In this document: positions 15,074 through 17,994 of the stretch, one piece after another
How positions within the stretch are numbered: position 1 is the stretch's first letter
Layout: every line of letters starts with the position of its first letter
Assembly: GCA_964564915.1 (NCBI GenBank)
Contig: CAZMCU010000037.1
Location: 1 to 17,994, forward strand
Direction: 5' to 3'
Origin: JAFGBM01 sp964564915
GTDB lineage: Bacteria > Actinomycetota > Actinomycetes > Actinomycetales > Demequinaceae
Length of the DNA stretch: 17,994 bases
Program-made: the position numbers and the translations under genes
The notes under the pieces: generated by a model
Databases searched by the model: none
What the model was told of the DNA's origin: nothing
The model's input: only the letters and a program-made list of their open reading frames with translations

Positions 15074-16108
15074 TTGAAGAACATCGGCTTCTTGTCGTTC
15101 GGCCATTGGAGCACCGCTCCTGGCTCGCATATTCGATCGGCAGAAGAGTCCATCCTTGCCACCATCGACCTGACGGTCGCGGCGGAGGAGGTCGGCCTGG
15201 ACGGCGCCTGGTTGCGCGTCCACCACTTTGAACAGAACCTCTCCTCTCCCTTTCCCCTTCTGGCTGCGATGGCGGTGGGCACATCCCGGATCGAACTCGG
15301 CACGGGCGTGATCAACATGCGCTACGAGAACCCTCTCTACATGGCGGAACTCGCGGCGACCACCGACATCCTCAGTGGTGGACGCCTTCAACTTGGCCTC
15401 AGCCGCGGGTCGCCAGAGCCAGCGGCGGACGGGCCCGGCACTTTCGGTTACCCGCTCAAGCCCGGCCAACTGCCGGTTGAGGATGCCCACGAACGCATCG
15501 CGCTTTTCCGACGCGCCATCGCTGGCCAGGGCCTTGCGGCTTCCGATCCCCGCCACACCGGAGAGCCGCAGGACCTTCCCATCGTCCCCTATAGCCCCGG
15601 CCTTTCCGACCGCATCTGGTACGGCGCGGGAAACATCGAGAGCGCCAAGACGGTCGGGACGTTGGGGATGAACCTCATGTCGTCGACTCTCGTGTTGGAG
15701 GCAACGGGCGAATCGCTCGGGGACATCCAGGCCCGCCAAATCGCCGCCTATCGAGAGGCCTACGCCGCCGCGGGGCACACGCGAACCCCCCGCGTCTCCG
15801 TCAGTCGATCGATCCTCCCCATCACGACGCCCGAGGACCACGCCCACTTTGGGGGTATCGCCATCGAAGGGAGTTTCGGAAACCGCGGCGACCAGGTGGG
15901 CATCATCGACAACGTCCGCGCCACCTTTGGACGGACCTACGTTGGCGAACCCGACAAGCTTGTTGCGGAGTTGGGCAAGGACCACGGCATCGCTGCGGCC
16001 GACACTCTGCTGCTCACCGTGCCGAACCAACTCGGCGTCACCCACAACGCCCACACCTTCGCCGTAATCGTGAGCGAGATCGCCCCCGCACTCGGGTGGC
16101 GCGACTAG
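15074..16108 (+). CDS. Luciferase-like (LLM class) flavin-dependent oxidoreductase
   Basis: A 344-residue cytoplasmic enzyme of the bacterial-luciferase superfamily. AGGAGG at 15061-15066 fits TTG 15074 (seven-base spacing) far better than the TTG at 15068, so the protein starts MKNIGFLSFG. Family features are AAEEVGLDGAWLRVHHF, SRIELGTGVINMRYENPLYM, then ATTDILSGGRLQLGLSRGSP, which form the flavin-binding TIM barrel, and a late GEPDKLVAELG segment. The cofactor may be FMN or, in actinobacteria, F420; the sequence does not decide. The substrate is unknown. It is preceded by a strong terminator and has convergent genes after it, so it is probably a single-gene unit. The 160 bp upstream contain TATCTT at 14964-14969 but no clear full promoter. 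Confidence 0.87.
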   Translation: MKNIGFLSFGHWSTAPGSHIRSAEESILATIDLTVAAEEVGLDGAWLRVHHFEQNLSSPFPLLAAMAVGTSRIELGTGVINMRYENPLYMAELAATTDILSGGRLQLGLSRGSPEPAADGPGTFGYPLKPGQLPVEDAHERIALFRRAIAGQGLAASDPRHTGEPQDLPIVPYSPGLSDRIWYGAGNIESAKTVGTLGMNLMSSTLVLEATGESLGDIQARQIAAYREAYAAAGHTRTPRVSVSRSILPITTPEDHAHFGGIAIEGSFGNRGDQVGIIDNVRATFGRTYVGEPDKLVAELGKDHGIAAADTLLLTVPNQLGVTHNAHTFAVIVSEIAPALGWRD

Positions 16109-16126
16109 CACCCCCGGAGCAAGATC

Positions 16127-16408
16127 TCAACCCAAGTCGTCGACCACCGTAACGGTCATATGCACGCGGACGTTCTTGGTGCTCACGCCGTGCGTGACGA
16201 GGTACTTGCGGAGCGACTCGCTATAGGGAACCGGNNNNNNNNNNNNNNNNNNNNNNNNNNNNNNNNNNNNNNNNNNNNNNNNNNNNNNNNNNNNNNNNNN
16301 NNNNNNNNNNNNNNNNNNNNNNNNNNNNNNNNNNCCGAAGTAGGCGGCCTCCTCCATCTCCGCGACGGAGATGTTTCTCTTGAGCCACTGATCCTGGTTA
16401 CGCGCCAC
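16127..16408 (-). CDS. Unrecognised small protein downstream of trmO, broken by an assembly gap
   Basis: GTG 16408 follows GGGGAGG with good spacing and lies 14 bases past the trmO stop, so it is the last gene of the purS-purQ-trmO operon. Readable residues are the N-terminus MARNQDQWLKRNISVAEMEE, then AAYF, and, after the gap, a C-terminus including VPYSESLRKYLVTHGVSTKN and VRVHMTVTVVDDLG. I do not recognise it. It looks soluble, with a basic start and no signal peptide. The two parts are nominally in one frame, but the gap length is a placeholder, so the true size is unknown and the two ends might even belong to different genes. Confidence 0.6.
   Translation of the reverse strand: MARNQDQWLKRNISVAEMEEAAYFXXXXXXXXXXXXXXXXXXXXXXXXXXXXXXXXXXPVPYSESLRKYLVTHGVSTKNVRVHMTVTVVDDLG
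16235..16334. other. Assembly gap of 100 N
   Basis: Exactly 100 unknown bases inside the unrecognised gene downstream of trmO. The flanks share no obvious overlap. Confidence 0.97.
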
Positions 16409-16422
16409 CGTTGCCTCCCCGC

Positions 16423-16890
16423 CTAGAAGTACTCGCCCGTGATTTCCTCGACCCAAAGCGGTTCGCGCACCACCCCCGGGATTGGGGCGAACGACACGAA
16501 GTACGGTTTGAGGTCGAGGACGGGGGTCCCGTCGATCGCGTCAAGCCCGCGGACCGTCACGTCGCGGCCCTCGATCCCGACGAGGGTGCACCGTGAAACG
16601 CCGATGTGATTGGGGCGATCCTTGTTGCGCTGCGCGAAGATTCCGACCTCCGGTAGATGAGCACGACCACGCGGACGCCTCGAGCCGAGCGTGACCGCTT
16701 CCGGGTCGGCGAGGTGGAAGAGGTAGACAACCTCGACGTGTGAGAACTCGTCGAGCCCCGCGAGCGACTCGACCGGAAAACGATCGTCGATCGCGATGAC
16801 GGATTCGACGTTGCCCCACGCGTCGTCCAACGGTTCCGTCCGCGGCCCACGCACGTACCCGATGGGGACGAGCGAGACGGGCTCCGGCAC
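16423..16890 (-). CDS. trmO: TrmO/TsaA-type tRNA methyltransferase domain protein
   Basis: A 155-residue protein starting at GTG 16890, eight bases after the purQ stop and behind AGGGGG. It has the TsaA-like beta-barrel signatures FSHVEVVYLFH (49-59), GIFAQRNKDRPNHIGVS (83-99) and LDAIDGTPVLDLKPY (116-130). In E. coli TrmO N6-methylates t6A at position 37 of threonine tRNAs using S-adenosylmethionine. E. coli TrmO is about 235 residues, so this is a minimal form lacking the C-terminal extension; the target may differ. Its place in a purine operon is odd, since purL often follows purQ. Confidence 0.85.
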   Translation of the reverse strand: MPEPVSLVPIGYVRGPRTEPLDDAWGNVESVIAIDDRFPVESLAGLDEFSHVEVVYLFHLADPEAVTLGSRRPRGRAHLPEVGIFAQRNKDRPNHIGVSRCTLVGIEGRDVTVRGLDAIDGTPVLDLKPYFVSFAPIPGVVREPLWVEEITGEYF

Positions 16891-16898
16891 GGCGCCCC

Positions 16899-17603
16899 CT
16901 ACGCCCTCGCGAGAACCGTATCGAGAACGGAACGGAAGAAGCCGAGCCCATCCGTTCCAGTACGCCCACCGTCACGAGAGTCGGGACCGAAACCCGGTTC
17001 GACCGCATGCTCCGGGTGCGGCATGAGGCCCACGACGTTCCCTACCTCATTGCACACTCCGGCGATGTCACGCGCCGACCCGTTTGGGTTGATATCCGCG
17101 TAGCGGAAGACGACTCGCCCCTCGGCTTCGATCTCGTCGAGCGTGCGCGTGTCGGCGATGTACTGGCCGTCTTGATTCTTGATGGGGATGGAGACCCGCT
17201 GCCCCTTCTCGAAAGCACTCGTCCACGCCGTCGACGTGTTCTCCACCGTCAGTCCCTGGTCCCTGCATACGAACTTCAGGTCGGCGTTGCGAATCATCGC
17301 TCCGGGAAGCAAGTGGGATTCGCACAGGACCTGGAAGCCGTTGCAGATCCCCAGGACGGGCATCCCGGCTTGGGCGGCTTCGACGATCCGTCCCATGACC
17401 TTCGCGAATCGAGAGATCGCCCCCGCCCGTAGGTAGTCACCGTACGAGAACCCTCCCGGGAGGATGACAGCGTCCACCCCTTTGAGATCGGTGTCCCCGT
17501 GCCAGAGCGCAACCGCTTCGGCCCCCGCGATGCGCACGGCGCGGGCGGCGTCGCGATCGTCGAGCGTACCGGGGAAGGTAACGATGCCGATCCGCGCCGT
17601 CAC
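16899..17603 (-). CDS. purQ: FGAM synthase glutaminase subunit
   Basis: A 234-residue class I glutamine amidotransferase of normal length. It frees ammonia from glutamine for conversion of FGAR to FGAM in purine synthesis, working with PurS and PurL. The nucleophile is C87 in GICNGF and the partner residues are H196 and E198 in MPHPEHA. PGTLDDRDAARAV and ILPGGFSYGDYLRAGAI are typical of PurQ. The GTG start at 17603 overlaps the purS stop (GTGA), so translation is coupled. No purL is present downstream in this window. Confidence 0.96.
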   Translation of the reverse strand: MTARIGIVTFPGTLDDRDAARAVRIAGAEAVALWHGDTDLKGVDAVILPGGFSYGDYLRAGAISRFAKVMGRIVEAAQAGMPVLGICNGFQVLCESHLLPGAMIRNADLKFVCRDQGLTVENTSTAWTSAFEKGQRVSIPIKNQDGQYIADTRTLDEIEAEGRVVFRYADINPNGSARDIAGVCNEVGNVVGLMPHPEHAVEPGFGPDSRDGGRTGTDGLGFFRSVLDTVLARA

Positions 17604-17860
17604 GCCGTACCGCTCTCCGCCACCTCGACGGCGACAACGTCCTCGATCACGGGGTTGCTCAACAGCGTCTCAGCCGCTTCACGTGCTTGGGCCAACACCT
17701 TCTCCGTCACCTCGCCGTCGACCGTCAGTTCGAAGCGTTTGCCTTGTCGCACCTCGCTGATGCCCGTAAACCCCAGCCGGGGTAACGCGGCACCGACGGC
17801 TTTACCTTGAGGGTCGAGGAGGTCGGGCTTGGGCATCACGTGGACGACGATCTTCGGCAT
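17600..17860 (-). CDS. purS: FGAM synthase subunit PurS
   Basis: An 86-residue small subunit of the three-part FGAM synthase found in Gram-positive bacteria and archaea. PKIVVHVMPKPDLLDPQGKA (2-21), the LPRLGF segment and the GKRFEL strand are family hallmarks. It bridges PurQ and PurL and helps channel ammonia. ATG 17860 lies six bases after a TACACT -10 box with no Shine-Dalgarno, so this operon mRNA is probably leaderless. Confidence 0.95.
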   Translation of the reverse strand: MPKIVVHVMPKPDLLDPQGKAVGAALPRLGFTGISEVRQGKRFELTVDGEVTEKVLAQAREAAETLLSNPVIEDVVAVEVAESGTA

Positions 17861-17866
17861 GTCGCC

Positions 17867-17872
17867 AGTGTA
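17867..17872 (-). promoter_or_regulatory. -10 box of the leaderless purS operon
   Basis: On the minus strand TACACT, then GGCGAC, then ATG at 17860. The interval is identical to that of the other leaderless promoters here. No good -35 and no purine riboswitch are seen; a leaderless start leaves no room for one. Confidence 0.65.
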
Positions 17873-17876
17873 GCCG

Positions 17877-17906
17877 GGGAGCGACGGCGGTCGAGTTGGC
17901 GCTCCC
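17877..17906 (-). terminator. Hairpin between the edge gene and the purS promoter
   Basis: The arms gggagcg (17877-17883) and cgctccc (17900-17906) pair over 7 bp with a 16-base loop, a few bases after the stop of the gene at the right edge. It is probably the terminator of that gene, though modest in strength and without a T-run. Confidence 0.4.
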
Positions 17907-17910
17907 GCGC

Positions 17911-17994
17911 TTAACAGACGTACCCGTAGTACTGCTTCTCGAGGGTCAACCAGGCCACGTTGCCGCTCTCCGAATCGAAGCGAGCCATCCCGTC
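17911..17994 (-). CDS. C-terminal end of an unrecognised gene (partial, runs off the window)
   Basis: From the right edge the minus strand reads DGMARFDSESGNVAWLTLEK followed by QYYGYVC and TAA (17911-17913). The codons are ordinary for this genome and the stop is followed by a hairpin, so it is likely a real gene end. Nothing in the 27 residues identifies the product. The stop lies 38 bases above the purS -10 box. Confidence 0.5.
   Translation of the reverse strand, partial: DGMARFDSESGNVAWLTLEKQYYGYVC

Noticed and set aside
14956..15231. A plus-strand open frame of 91 codons overlapping the start of the LLM oxidoreductase.
   Set aside because: Most of it is out of frame inside a confident gene, with Arg-rich shadow composition and no ribosome binding site.
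1..17994. CRISPR arrays, tRNA or rRNA genes, insertion sequences, phage genes.
   Set aside because: No spaced repeats, no tRNA-like cloverleaf, no transposase or integrase motifs and no terminal inverted repeats were seen on reading; composition looks uniform, so this appears to be ordinary chromosome.

Overview
The window is high-GC bacterial DNA from a scaffolded draft assembly, with three gaps of exactly 100 N. Several signs point to an actinobacterium, although the order cannot be told. Start codons include GTG and TTG. Many genes lack a ribosome binding site and instead carry a TANNNT -10 box exactly six bases before the start codon, the layout of leaderless mRNAs. A rhodanese gene precedes metZ, as in Mycobacterium (Rv0390-Rv0391), and PurS is a separate small protein.

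Layout. (1) 1-6161, plus: the tail of an unseen gene, then three tandem paralogous FtsX/MacB-type ABC permeases whose start and stop codons overlap; the third is cut by a gap. (2) 6169-8162, plus: a hairpin and promoter, a 63-residue Gly/Cys-rich protein translationally overlapped with a rhodanese, then MetZ from its own leaderless promoter (methionine/sulfur assimilation). (3) 8173-12344, minus: an unrecognised multi-pass membrane protein, then a copper-type P1B ATPase, a copper chaperone and a MerR-family metal sensor. The chaperone promoter has a 22-bp CueR-like operator in a long 20-bp spacer. A second 22-bp operator-like palindrome lies between merR and a divergent Asp/Glu-type racemase (12413-13120, plus). 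(4) 13124-14104, minus: an unusual fusion of a GNAT acetyltransferase and a P-loop kinase-like domain. (5) 14316-16108, plus: a lipoprotein with a PPC-like domain (second gap), a strong terminator, and a luciferase-like (LLM) oxidoreductase. (6) 16127-17860, minus: purS-purQ-trmO and a gap-interrupted unknown gene in one tight operon, plus the 3' end of a further minus-strand gene at the right edge.

How they work together: the copper genes form a sensor, chaperone and exporter module; PurS and PurQ supply the glutaminase part of FGAM synthase; the rhodanese and MetZ are both sulfur-handling proteins and the Cys-rich peptide is a candidate partner. The observations most worth following are the repeated leaderless promoter architecture, the Cys-rich peptide/rhodanese/metZ cluster, the mixed copper/divalent features of the MerR system, and the GNAT-kinase fusion.
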